6,673 nt of DNA, from positions 1 to 6,673 of the forward strand of contig DPSI01000318.1 of NCBI GenBank assembly GCA_003527165.1, given 5' to 3'. Of this stretch, positions 1 to 5,849 are shown one piece after another; positions within the stretch are counted from its first letter, which is position 1; every line of letters begins with the position of its first letter. The notes below the pieces were generated by a model. It did no database searches. It was not told the DNA's origin and saw nothing but the letters and a program-made list of their open reading frames with translations. Source of the stretch: Pseudomonas sp. GTDB lineage: Bacteria > Pseudomonadota > Gammaproteobacteria > Pseudomonadales > Pseudomonadaceae. The position numbers and the translations under genes were made by a program.

Positions 1-524
1 TTCTCGGTGACAAGCATCTGTTCTTCTGGCTGCTGACCAATCGCATGGCACCGCCGGCGGTGTTTCTGCTGCCGTTCTTTCAGCTCTATTCATCCATCGG
101 GCTGTTCGACACGCATATCGCGGTGGCCCTGGCGCACTGCCTGTTCAACGTACCCCTGGCGGTATGGATTCTCGAAGGCTTTATGTCCGGCGTGCCCAAG
201 GAGATCGACGAGACGGCGTACATCGACGGCTACAGCTTTCCCAAATTCTTCGTGAAAATTTTCATCCCGCTGATTGGCTCGGGTATTGGCGTGACGGCCT
301 TCTTCTGCTTCATGTTTTCCTGGGTCGAGCTGTTGCTGGCGCGCACGCTGACCTCGGTGGACGCCAAACCCATCGTCTCGGTGATGACGCGGACGGTCTC
401 TGCTTCCGGCATCGACTGGGGGGTGCTCGCCGCTGCCGGCGTGCTAACCATCCTGCCCGGCATGCTGGTGATCTGGTTCGTGCGCAGTCACGTGGCCAAG
501 GGCTTCGCCCTCGGTCGGGTATAG
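1..524 (+). CDS. ABC transporter permease, carbohydrate/glycerol type (5' partial)
   Basis: This is the C-terminal part, about 173 residues in frame from base 3, of an inner-membrane permease of the MalG/UgpE-like class; the start lies left of the window. It forms half of the channel through which a periplasmic binding protein delivers substrate, powered by ABC ATPases. The EAA loop that docks the ATPase is clear at about 210-272 (DETAYIDG, then IFIPL, matching the EAA-G-I-LP pattern). Hydrophobic segments lie on both sides (for example IAVALAHCLFNVPLAVWIL, and GVLTILPGMLVIWFV near the end), and the tail FALGRV is typical of this family. Gene order with the DUF2160-type protein and the very large binding protein matches the rhizobial glycerol importer, where this position is called glpQ. 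That name also denotes an unrelated E. coli phosphodiesterase, so no symbol is given. The permease class is certain; glycerol as substrate is inferred from neighbours. Confidence 0.92.
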   Translation, partial: LGDKHLFFWLLTNRMAPPAVFLLPFFQLYSSIGLFDTHIAVALAHCLFNVPLAVWILEGFMSGVPKEIDETAYIDGYSFPKFFVKIFIPLIGSGIGVTAFFCFMFSWVELLLARTLTSVDAKPIVSVMTRTVSASGIDWGVLAAAGVLTILPGMLVIWFVRSHVAKGFALGRV

Positions 525-528
525 GAGG
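523..528 (+). promoter_or_regulatory. Ribosome binding site overlapping the permease stop codon
   Basis: A perfect AGGAGG begins inside the permease stop codon (TAG, 522-524) and lies six bases before the ATG at 535. This supports that start and suggests tightly coupled translation of the two membrane proteins. Confidence 0.75.
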
Positions 529-534
529 CAGTAG

Positions 535-807
535 ATGAACTGGATGGCCTGGACCCTTCCAACGGCGGTGTTCTTCGCAGCGATCGGCCTGATGCTGGTG
601 CTCATGAGCGCCTGGGAGCTGAGGCGACCATGCGTGCCGCGTAAAGGCTTCCTTCCCATCGTCACTACGCGTGGCGATCGATTGTTCATTGGACTTCTGG
701 GCAGTGCTTACTGGCATCTTGTGCTGATAGGGCTGACCGATTGGAACATCTGGATAGCGTCCGCGCTGTCTCTCGTCTGGTTGTTTGCAGTGATGCGCTG
801 GGGTTGA
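535..807 (+). CDS. DUF2160-type small integral membrane protein of a glycerol ABC transporter operon
   Basis: This 90-residue, strongly hydrophobic protein has about three predicted membrane segments: residues 8-26 (around FFAAIGLMLVLMSAW), 50-66 (around FIGLLGSAYWHLVLIGL) and 70-86 (around WIASALSLVWLFAVM). A basic stretch (RRPCVPRK) follows the first segment. It resembles the DUF2160 family, which is found almost only between the permease and binding-protein genes of predicted glycerol importers; the rhizobial name is glpU. Its molecular role is not established; an accessory or assembly subunit of the transporter is a reasonable guess. It starts 10 bases after the permease stop and is followed 42 bases later by the binding-protein gene, so all three are almost surely co-transcribed. 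The family call rests on size, hydrophobic pattern and position. Confidence 0.85.
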   Translation: MNWMAWTLPTAVFFAAIGLMLVLMSAWELRRPCVPRKGFLPIVTTRGDRLFIGLLGSAYWHLVLIGLTDWNIWIASALSLVWLFAVMRWG

Positions 808-836
808 GCCTCGCGGTTCATCCCTCCGAAAAACCC

Positions 837-844
837 AAAGGAGG
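837..844 (+). promoter_or_regulatory. Strong ribosome binding site of the binding-protein gene
   Basis: AAAGGAGG lies five bases before the ATG at 850. An in-frame GTG at 844 overlaps this site and so cannot be the start, which fixes the start at 850. An upstream CCTCC (823-827) is complementary to the GGAGG core (840-844) and could fold over it in the mRNA. Confidence 0.75.
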
Positions 845-849
845 TGTTT

Positions 850-2589
850 ATGTTCGAGAATAAAAACAACACCCGACATGGCATGGCGCTCACGGCCCTG
901 CTGACGTTGTCCGGCATTGCAGGAACGGCATGGGCCGATGCCTATGAAGACGCGGCGAAGAAATGGGTCGAGTCGGAATTCAACCCCTCGACCCTTTCGC
1001 CTGAACAGCAGATGGAGGAGTTGCGCTGGTTCATCAAGGCCGCCGAGCCTTTCCGCGGAATGGAGATCAACGTCGCGTCGGAGACCATCACCACCCATGA
1101 GTATGAGTCGAAGACGCTGGCGAAGGCGTTCAGTGAAATCACCGGCATCCGCCTGCGACACGACTTGATGCAGGAAGGCGATGTTGTCGAGAAACTGCAG
1201 ACGCAGATGCAGTCGGGCAAGAACATCTACGACGGCTACATCAACGACTCCGATCTGATCGGCACGCATTTCCGCTATGGCAAGGCGGTCGCCATCAGCG
1301 ACATGATCGAAGGCGAAGCCAAGGATTACACGCTACCAACGCTGGACCTGGACGACTTCATCGGTATTTCCTTCACCACCGGGCCCGATGGCAAGATTTA
1401 CCAGTTGCCCGTTCAGCAATTCGCCAACCTTTACTGGTTCCGTGCCGACTGGTTCGAGCGGGACGATCTGAAACGGCAGTTCAAGGAGCGCTACGGGTAT
1501 GAGCTCGGCGTGCCGGTGAACTGGTCCGCCTATGAAGACATTGCCGAGTTCTTCAGCAAACACGTCAAGGAGATCGACGGCCAGCGCGTCTACGGCCACA
1601 TGGATTATGGCAAGAAAGACCCGTCGCTTGGCTGGCGTTTCACCGATGCCTGGTTTTCCATGGCGGGAGCCGGGGACAAGGGATTGCCGAACGGACTTCC
1701 CGTCGACGAGTGGGGCATCCGCGTCGAGGACTGTCATCCGGTCGGCTCGAGCGTTGCCCGTGGTGGCGCCACCAACGGGCCTGCCGCGGTCTATGCGACG
1801 CAGAAGTATGTCGACTGGATGCGTGAGTACGCGCCGCGGGAAGCGCAGGGCATGACGTTCTCCGAGTCCGGACCGGTACCGGCACAAGGCAACGTCGCGC
1901 AGCAGATTTTCTGGTACACCGCATTCACTGCCGATATGACCAAGCCGGGACTTCCGGTCGTCAACGAGGATGGCACGCCGAAGTGGCGGATGGCGCCGTC
2001 GCCGAAAGGGCCTTACTGGGAAGAGGGTATGAAGCTCGGTTATCAGGACGCCGGTGCCTGGACCTTCCTTGACTCTACGCCTGAGAAGCGTCGTCTGGCT
2101 GCATGGCTCTACGCGCAGTTCACCGTGTCGAAAACCGTGTCACTGAAGAAGACCCTGGTCGGTCTGACTCCGATCCGTGAATCCGATGTCAATTCCGACG
2201 CCATGACCGAAGCGGCACCGAAACTGGGTGGGCTGGTTGAGTTCTACCGGAGCCCGGCGCGGGTGCAATGGACGCCGACCGGCACCAACGTGCCGGATTA
2301 TCCGCGCCTGGCGCAGCTCTGGTGGCAATACATCGCCGAAGCGGCCAGCGGTGACAAGACCCCTCAGGAAGCCCTGGATGGCCTTGCCGAAGCACAGGAC
2401 ACCATGATGGCGCGGCTGGAGCGGGCCAATGTGCAGCCGAAGTGTGGGCCGAAGCTCAACGAGCCACGTGATCCTGAATACTGGCTGAACCAGCCGGGCT
2501 CGCCGAAACCTAAGCTGGAGAACGAAAAGCCTCAAGGCCAGACCGTGAGTTATGACGAGCTGATCAAATCCTGGCAACAGGAGCGCTGA
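850..2589 (+). CDS. ABC transporter periplasmic substrate-binding protein, probably glycerol
   Basis: This is a 579-residue extracytoplasmic solute-binding protein of the sugar/polyol class. The N-terminus is a Sec signal peptide: a basic start (KNNTRHG), a hydrophobic core (MALTALLTLSGIAGTA), and a likely cleavage after the AWA at residues 27-29, before DAYEDAAKKW. There is no lipobox cysteine, so it should be free in the periplasm. The mature part has the long lobes of a type I/II binding fold, including segments such as DGYINDSDLIGTHFRYG and IYQLPVQQFANLYWFRADWF. It is far longer than typical maltose-type binding proteins (about 400 residues), but that length is usual for the glycerol-importer branch (rhizobial GlpV). 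Two cysteines, residues 295 and 532, are the only ones and may form a disulfide. It ends the operon, with a terminator 30 bases downstream. The substrate is inferred from gene order and size, not from a recognised binding residue set. Confidence 0.92.
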   Translation: MFENKNNTRHGMALTALLTLSGIAGTAWADAYEDAAKKWVESEFNPSTLSPEQQMEELRWFIKAAEPFRGMEINVASETITTHEYESKTLAKAFSEITGIRLRHDLMQEGDVVEKLQTQMQSGKNIYDGYINDSDLIGTHFRYGKAVAISDMIEGEAKDYTLPTLDLDDFIGISFTTGPDGKIYQLPVQQFANLYWFRADWFERDDLKRQFKERYGYELGVPVNWSAYEDIAEFFSKHVKEIDGQRVYGHMDYGKKDPSLGWRFTDAWFSMAGAGDKGLPNGLPVDEWGIRVEDCHPVGSSVARGGATNGPAAVYATQKYVDWMREYAPREAQGMTFSESGPVPAQGNVAQQIFWYTAFTADMTKPGLPVVNEDGTPKWRMAPSPKGPYWEEGMKLGYQDAGAWTFLDSTPEKRRLAAWLYAQFTVSKTVSLKKTLVGLTPIRESDVNSDAMTEAAPKLGGLVEFYRSPARVQWTPTGTNVPDYPRLAQLWWQYIAEAASGDKTPQEALDGLAEAQDTMMARLERANVQPKCGPKLNEPRDPEYWLNQPGSPKPKLENEKPQGQTVSYDELIKSWQQER

Positions 2590-2618
2590 ACAGCTGATGG
2601 GTTCTTGAAAGTAGCAGT

Positions 2619-2654
2619 AAAAAAAAACGGCACCTGGGGGTGCCGTTTTTATTT
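2619..2654. terminator. Bidirectional intrinsic terminator between the transporter operon and folD
   Basis: A nine-A run is followed by the stem CGGCACC (2628-2634), loop TGGG, the stem GGTGCCG (2639-2645), then TTTTTATTT. The A and T runs extend the pairing and give a U-tract in both directions, so the element can end the plus-strand transporter mRNA and the minus-strand folD mRNA. Confidence 0.92.
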
Positions 2655-2697
2655 GCGTCAGGGCGCGCGCCGAGTGTCAGGCGCCGCCATGCTCAGG

Positions 2698-3552
2698 TCA
2701 GTCGTGCAGATGCTCCGTCGCATGCAACGTATTTTCCAACAGGCAGGCGCGGGTCATCGGGCCAACACCGCCAGGCACCGGTGTAATCCAACTGGCACGC
2801 TGCGATGCCAGCTCGAATTCGACATCGCCAACCAGCTTGCCGTCAGCCTGCCTGTTGATACCGACATCGATGACAATGGCGCCTTCCTTGATCCATTCGC
2901 CTTTTACCAGGCCGGTAATCCCCGTCGCGACCACGATCAGGTCGGCGCGCTTGACGTGGTCGGCCAGATCATTGGTGAAGCGGTGGGTGACGGTTGTCGT
3001 GCAGCCTGCAAGCAGTAACTCCAGAGCCATAGGGCGACCGACGATATTTGACGCCCCGACCACTACGGCGTTGAGCCCGTGCAGGCCAACGCCGGTGCTT
3101 TCGAGCAGCGCCATGATGCCTTTCGGCGTGCAAGGGCGGAGCAGGGGCATGCGCTGCGCGAGACGGCCTATATTGTAGGGATGGAAGCCATCAACGTCCT
3201 TGTCTGGGCGAATGCGTTCAAGCAACTGCGACGCGTCCAAGTGCTTGGGCAAGGGCAGCTGCACCAGGATGCCGTCGATGAGCGGATCGTCATTGAGCTG
3301 ATCGATAAGTGTCAGCAGTTCCGTCTGGCTGGTTGTCGCCGGAAGATCATGGGCGGTGGACTTGAATCCGACTTCTTCGCAGTCCTTGCGCTTGTGTGCC
3401 ACATAGACTTGAGAGGCCGGGTCCGTACCCACGAGGATCACCGCCAACCCCGGTACCCTGAGGCCTTGCTGAGAACGCTCAGCTACCCTGCCGGCAATCT
3501 GTTGGCGAATATTGGCAGCGATCTTTTTGCCGTCGATCAGTTTTGCGGTCAT
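2698..3552 (-). CDS. folD: Bifunctional methylenetetrahydrofolate dehydrogenase / methenyltetrahydrofolate cyclohydrolase FolD
   Basis: A full-length, 284-residue cytoplasmic FolD. It interconverts 5,10-methylene-, 5,10-methenyl- and 10-formyl-tetrahydrofolate with NADP, supplying one-carbon units for purine and formyl-methionine synthesis. Signatures appear in order: [13 protein letters not shown] at about 50-62 with the catalytic lysine at 54, GILVQLPLP at 94-102 with Q98, DKDVDGFHP at 118-125 with D121, the nucleotide-binding [10 protein letters not shown] at 166-175, and the C-terminal [18 protein letters not shown] at 258-275. The length equals the family norm and no key residue is missing. 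The ATG start leads straight into TAKLIDGK, the usual FolD beginning, though only a weak ribosome site precedes it. It is transcribed away from the tRNA cluster, and its 3' end shares the terminator with the transporter operon. Confidence 0.98.
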   Translation of the reverse strand: MTAKLIDGKKIAANIRQQIAGRVAERSQQGLRVPGLAVILVGTDPASQVYVAHKRKDCEEVGFKSTAHDLPATTSQTELLTLIDQLNDDPLIDGILVQLPLPKHLDASQLLERIRPDKDVDGFHPYNIGRLAQRMPLLRPCTPKGIMALLESTGVGLHGLNAVVVGASNIVGRPMALELLLAGCTTTVTHRFTNDLADHVKRADLIVVATGITGLVKGEWIKEGAIVIDVGINRQADGKLVGDVEFELASQRASWITPVPGGVGPMTRACLLENTLHATEHLHD

Positions 3553-3602
3553 GACGCTTGATTAACCATCGAGAAGGATTGAAAAAGGAGGCGCATTCTC
3601 GC

Positions 3603-3615
3603 ACGGTGACACCGT
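3603..3615. repeat. 13-base perfect palindrome upstream of folD
   Basis: ACGGTG-A-CACCGT is a perfect 6-base inverted repeat around one central base, 51 bases before the folD start. On the minus strand it falls between a weak TTGCCG and a GAGAAT that could be -35 and -10 elements 16 bases apart. It could be a regulator site, but no known site is recognised. Confidence 0.35.
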
Positions 3616-3685
3616 CCGGCAAAGGCAATGCGGCGGTCGATTCCTGTAACTCCTTTACCAGACTGAAATTTTTTCGGTTTTGCTG

Positions 3686-3714
3686 TTGACGGCATGTTGG
3701 TGGGCCATTAAGAT
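3686..3714 (+). promoter_or_regulatory. Sigma70-type promoter of the tRNA operon
   Basis: TTGACG (3686-3691) and TAAGAT (3709-3714) are separated by exactly 17 bases. They are followed by the GC-rich TTCGCCCCGC, the kind of discriminator found at stringently controlled stable-RNA promoters. The expected transcript start is near 3721, giving a leader of about 100 bases before tRNA-Arg. No competing promoter of similar quality is seen nearer the tRNAs. Confidence 0.7.
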
Positions 3715-3824
3715 TCGCCCCGCTTGTCGAGCACAGCTTGCTGCTGGGTAAGACGGCTTTTGAAGGTCAAGGCCTTCACTGGCTGGAGCTTGAAGTCTGC
3801 GCTCAGATAGGATTGCAGATAAAA

Positions 3825-3901
3825 GCGCCCGTAGCTCAGCTGGATAGAGCATCCGCCTTCTAAGCGGATGGTCGCAGGTTCGAGTCCTGCCGGGTGCGCC
3901 A
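3825..3901 (+). tRNA. tRNA-Arg (anticodon UCU)
   Basis: A complete 77-base tRNA. The acceptor arms GCGCCCG and CGGGTGC pair with one G-U, the D arm carries TAGCTCAGCTGGATAGAGC, the anticodon stem TCCGC/GCGGA encloses loop CTTCTAA giving anticodon UCU (reads AGA), and the T arm contains GGTTCGAGTCC. CCA is encoded. It is the first gene of a three-tRNA transcript. Confidence 0.97.
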
Positions 3902-3932
3902 TTTCGGGCTCTGGCACAAGCAAGGCAATATG

Positions 3933-4008
3933 GTGGGCGTAGCTCAGTTGGTAGAGCACAGGATTGTGGCTCCTGCGGTCGTGGGTTCGAACCCCATCGT
4001 CCACCCCA
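3933..4008 (+). tRNA. tRNA-His (anticodon GUG)
   Basis: A complete tRNA with acceptor arms GTGGGCG and CGTCCAC, D arm TAGCTCAGTTGGTAGAGC, anticodon loop ATTGTGG within the stem CAGG/CCTG giving GUG, T arm GGGTTCGAACCCC, and an encoded CCA. The base before it (G at 3932) and the base before CCA (C at 4005) are the extra G-1 and C73 pair required by histidyl-tRNA synthetase, so the mature RNA probably begins at 3932. It lies 31 bases after tRNA-Arg. Confidence 0.97.
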
Positions 4009-4015
4009 TATTCCG

Positions 4016-4041
4016 AAACGCCAGGCAATGCCTGGCGTTTT
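4016..4041 (+). terminator. Terminator-like hairpin between tRNA-His and tRNA-Leu
   Basis: AAACGCCAGGC (4016-4026), loop AAT, then GCCTGGCGTTT (4030-4040) form an 11-base perfect stem followed by TTTTCGTTT. By shape it is a strong intrinsic terminator, yet it sits 14 bases before tRNA-Leu, for which no separate promoter is seen. It may reduce, rather than stop, transcription of the last tRNA, or act as a processing site. Confidence 0.7.
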
Positions 4042-4054
4042 CGTTTGAAAATCT

Positions 4055-4139
4055 GCGGACGTGGTGAAATTGGTAGACACACCAGATTTAGGTTCTGGCG
4101 CCGCAAGGTGTGAGAGTTCGAGTCTCTCCGTCCGCACCA
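4055..4139 (+). tRNA. tRNA-Leu (anticodon UAG)
   Basis: A complete 85-base class II tRNA with acceptor arms GCGGACG and CGTCCGC, D arm GGTGAAATTGGTAGACAC, anticodon stem CCAGA/TCTGG with loop TTTAGGT giving UAG (reads CUA), a long variable arm (CGCCGCAAGGTGTG region), T arm GAGTTCGAGTCTC and an encoded CCA. Its 3' end borders the accessory region, so it is a candidate integration target. Confidence 0.97.
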
Positions 4140-4150
4140 TCTGAAACGCT

Positions 4151-4175
4151 GAAAGCCCCGTAATTCGGGGCTTTC
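4151..4175 (+). terminator. Intrinsic terminator of the tRNA operon
   Basis: GAAAGCCCCG (4151-4160), loop TAATT, then CGGGGCTTTC (4166-4175) form a perfect 10-base stem, 11 bases after the tRNA-Leu CCA. The T-tract is only three bases (TTTCGCG), so termination relies mainly on the stem. The A-rich upstream arm (GAAAG) allows some activity from the other strand. Confidence 0.8.
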
Positions 4176-4479
4176 GCGTATCTGGGCACAACGTACGGTG
4201 GACGGCGTAAGTATCGTGCCTGTGCGGATCGTAGCCGTGACCGCTAAGTAGGCCTCTATCTGCTCCACCGTGCCCGGCGGGTGGCTGCGACGTCCCGGTC
4301 TCGTTCATAGGTACGGGCGCCCATATCGTCGGTTTCGCCAATTGCCGCGACGCCACAAAGGCAACAACTAATCGCTTCGAGCAGGAAACCTCCTCCTGAC
4401 GTCTTCTGATCCGTTAACAGCTCTTTCGCTGCTATTTTCGCAGCCACCGATAATGGTCGCCGCGAAGTCACCCGGGCAC

Positions 4480-4619
4480 GTTATAAGGTAACCAGCAACG
4501 GCATCCTCAAGCGTTGCAGCGTCGCGCAATAGCTCCGGTAGAGCATCTTGGTGCCGCCTTTGTAGCTTGAGATATTGCTCAAGCATGCGGCGCGCGCAGT
4601 CGAGGTTATTTTTATCGGC
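4480..4619 (-). pseudogene. Possible remnant of an unrecognised helical protein
   Basis: Read on the minus strand after a TAG near 4628-4630, this frame gives a charged, probably helical stretch (DKNNLDCARRMLEQYLKLQR, then DALPELLRDAATLEDAVAGY). The only ATG (4586) has no ribosome site, and the translation beyond GYL becomes unlike protein (rich in isolated C, G and S, then R-rich). This fits either a decayed gene or chance. I cannot assign a family. Confidence 0.2.
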
Positions 4620-4628
4620 GCTGTCAGC

Positions 4629-4706
4629 CTAAAGTCAAAAAACGCTGTCGCATCTTTCACGATGCTTGACGAGGTTCGTTGCAAATATTTCGACTTCTGA
4701 CTTTAG
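4629..4706. repeat. 9-base inverted repeat bracketing the gfa leader
   Basis: CTAAAGTCA (4629-4637) and TGACTTTAG (4698-4706) are perfect reverse complements separated by 60 bases. The right arm ends at the start of the ribosome binding site of the following gene. It may be an operator pair, a long-loop mRNA structure or an old element end. Confidence 0.5.
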
Positions 4707-4711
4707 AGGAG
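4705..4711 (+). promoter_or_regulatory. Ribosome binding site of the GFA-family gene
   Basis: AGAGGAG lies seven bases before the ATG at 4719 and supports that start over in-frame alternatives. It overlaps the right arm of the inverted repeat (4698-4706). Confidence 0.7.
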
Positions 4712-4718
4712 ACGCAGC

Positions 4719-5111
4719 ATGGACCGATTCACAGGCGGTTGCCTTTGCGGCAATGTCCGAATTGTGGCGTCGGGACTCCCATACCGGGTCGGCCTTTGTC
4801 ACTGTCTCGACTGCCGCAAGCATCACGGATCCCTTTTTTACGCTTCCGCGATTTTCCCTCAGGATGCCGTGACGATCGATGGCGAAACGCGCGACTACGC
4901 CGGGCGGTTTTTCTGCCCCCGCTGCGGCTCGTCCGTTTTCGCACGGACCGCAGACGAAGTTGAAGTGAACCTTGGATCCCTGGATGCTCCTGACCAACTG
5001 ATGCCAACCTATGAAAGCTGGACCGTCCGTCGCGAGTCCTGGTTACCGCCGTTTCCGCTCACGCGGCGATACGAACGCGATCGTGACGCCACGGGTCGCT
5101 TTGAAGAGTGA
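4719..5111 (+). CDS. GFA family zinc protein (glutathione-dependent formaldehyde-activating / CENP-V domain)
   Basis: A 130-residue soluble protein made of a single GFA domain. The full zinc-ligand set is visible: C8xC10 in GGCLCGNVRI, C27xC29xxC32 in GLCHCLDCRKHHGS, and C66xxC69 in FFCPRCGSSVF. These bind two zinc ions in the family. The founding member, Gfa of Paracoccus, was reported to condense formaldehyde with glutathione, but that activity has been questioned and most homologues have no proven reaction, so the substrate is unknown here. The length matches single-domain members. There is no adjacent glutathione-dependent formaldehyde dehydrogenase, which argues against a specific detoxification operon. 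It appears to be a single-gene unit: 543 bases of leader, then 45 bases to the converging res gene with no terminator seen between them. The TTGACG at 4666-4671 is a possible -35, but no good -10 follows. Confidence 0.93.
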   Translation: MDRFTGGCLCGNVRIVASGLPYRVGLCHCLDCRKHHGSLFYASAIFPQDAVTIDGETRDYAGRFFCPRCGSSVFARTADEVEVNLGSLDAPDQLMPTYESWTVRRESWLPPFPLTRRYERDRDATGRFEE

Positions 5112-5156
5112 GTGGTGCTACCGCTCTGAGCCCGGCGAAACACCGTGGGGTGGCAT

Positions 5157-5849
5157 TCAGATCGCGCTGACGGCACTGACGCTGGAAATTCGGCCGTTCC
5201 AGATCATCTCGTAATGAGCGGTCTGGACGGCGGACACGACCGGCTTGGGACTCATGAGAGCCCAGCAATCCTGGCCTGCTTTGCGTACCGAGCGATAGCG
5301 CAAGCCTGGGCACCCGGCTTCTTTCACTAGCCGTCCGAGGCGACGGCCATGCGAATAATCGTCAGGATCGTAGATGGGGTCGGTCATCGGGATGGATGTC
5401 GCATCGAGCACTCCGGCTTCGTTGAATCGGCACGACAAGCCTCTGAAAACGAATCGGTCATAGCTCAGGCCGTCGACGTTCGACCAGTACCGGTCCTGGT
5501 GGTGTTGAACTTCTGCAAGCGCCGTATCCATCGTGCTGGCCAGGTAGAGCACGCCAAAGCTACCGTCGCTGAACCGCGACCCCGCAGGATTCACATGGGT
5601 AAATGGGCCTGTGGCGTATGAGCAACCTGGAATACCAAAGGGGATTTCCGAGCGTGGTATCAGCTCAAGACGTCCGGCCTCGTTGCGCAGTCTCGGGTTG
5701 GTCAAGGTTTGCAATTGATACAGCGTTTCGAACTCGTCGGCGTCTGCCACGTCATCGAACAGGGCAATAGGTGGAAACTTCGAATTGACCAGGCGATAGG
5801 CCTGCAATTGGGCGCTGGCCCGCTCTGGCAACTGGCTCGGAACTACCAC
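5157..5849 (-). CDS. res: RES-domain toxin, predicted NAD+ phosphorylase/glycohydrolase
   Basis: A 230-residue protein of the RES family, the toxin half of Res-Xre toxin-antitoxin systems. Characterised members (P. putida Res, mycobacterial MbcT) break down NAD+ and stop growth. The family residues appear in order: an early arginine in AYRL (R19), R92 in GSRFSDGSFGVLYLAS with Y102, E113 in MDTALAEVQHH, and the serine-containing LRYRSVRKAG (S187) followed by ALMSPKPV. The core domain runs from about 75 to 205; the N-terminal 70 residues are an extension common in the longer Pseudomonas-type members. It begins with GTG inside the 3' end of xre, overlapping it by 7 bases, with GAGG at 5859-5856 as the ribosome site. 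The next methionine is far inside the domain, so GTG is the likely start. The gene looks intact, so the toxin should be active unless neutralised. Confidence 0.93.
   Translation of the reverse strand: MVVPSQLPERASAQLQAYRLVNSKFPPIALFDDVADADEFETLYQLQTLTNPRLRNEAGRLELIPRSEIPFGIPGCSYATGPFTHVNPAGSRFSDGSFGVLYLASTMDTALAEVQHHQDRYWSNVDGLSYDRFVFRGLSCRFNEAGVLDATSIPMTDPIYDPDDYSHGRRLGRLVKEAGCPGLRYRSVRKAGQDCWALMSPKPVVSAVQTAHYEMIWNGRISSVSAVSAI

Larger units (their letters stand above)
4176..4718. other. 543-base stretch without a convincing gene
   Basis: I find no reading frame here with a good start, ribosome site and recognisable domain. Contents: an 8-base inverted repeat (ACGGTGGA 4195-4202 and TCCACCGT 4264-4271), a 7-base hairpin (GCTTGAG/CTCAAGC at 4565-4584), and a 9-base inverted repeat just before the next gene (4629-4637 and 4698-4706). 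One minus-strand frame, about 4619 down to 4480, is protein-like (DCARRMLEQYLKLQRRH, then ELLRDAATLEDAVAGYL) but has no usable start and degrades afterwards. It could be a gene remnant. Confidence 0.6.

Noticed and set aside
844..849. GTG start for the binding protein two codons upstream of the ATG
   Set aside because: The GTG overlaps the ribosome binding site itself, leaving no spacing.
310..1269. Minus-strand 319-codon reading frame
   Set aside because: It runs antisense through the permease, DUF2160-type and binding-protein genes and is rich in R, H and Q. It is a shadow of GC-rich coding DNA.
1333..1887. Minus-strand 184-codon reading frame
   Set aside because: It lies fully inside the binding-protein gene on the other strand, with no recognisable domain.
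3079..3561. Plus-strand 160-codon reading frame
   Set aside because: It is antisense to folD, whose motifs are complete. It has no ribosome site or domain.
3655..4356. Long minus-strand reading frame across the three tRNAs (233 codons), with segments such as RWGSNPRPQEPQSCALPTEL and PGRTRTCDHPLRRRMLYPAE
   Set aside because: These are antisense translations of tRNA sequence, a well-known source of false proteins in databases. The tRNAs are complete on the other strand.
4565..4584. GCTTGAG/CTCAAGC hairpin as a terminator
   Set aside because: There is no U-tract on either side and no gene ends nearby.
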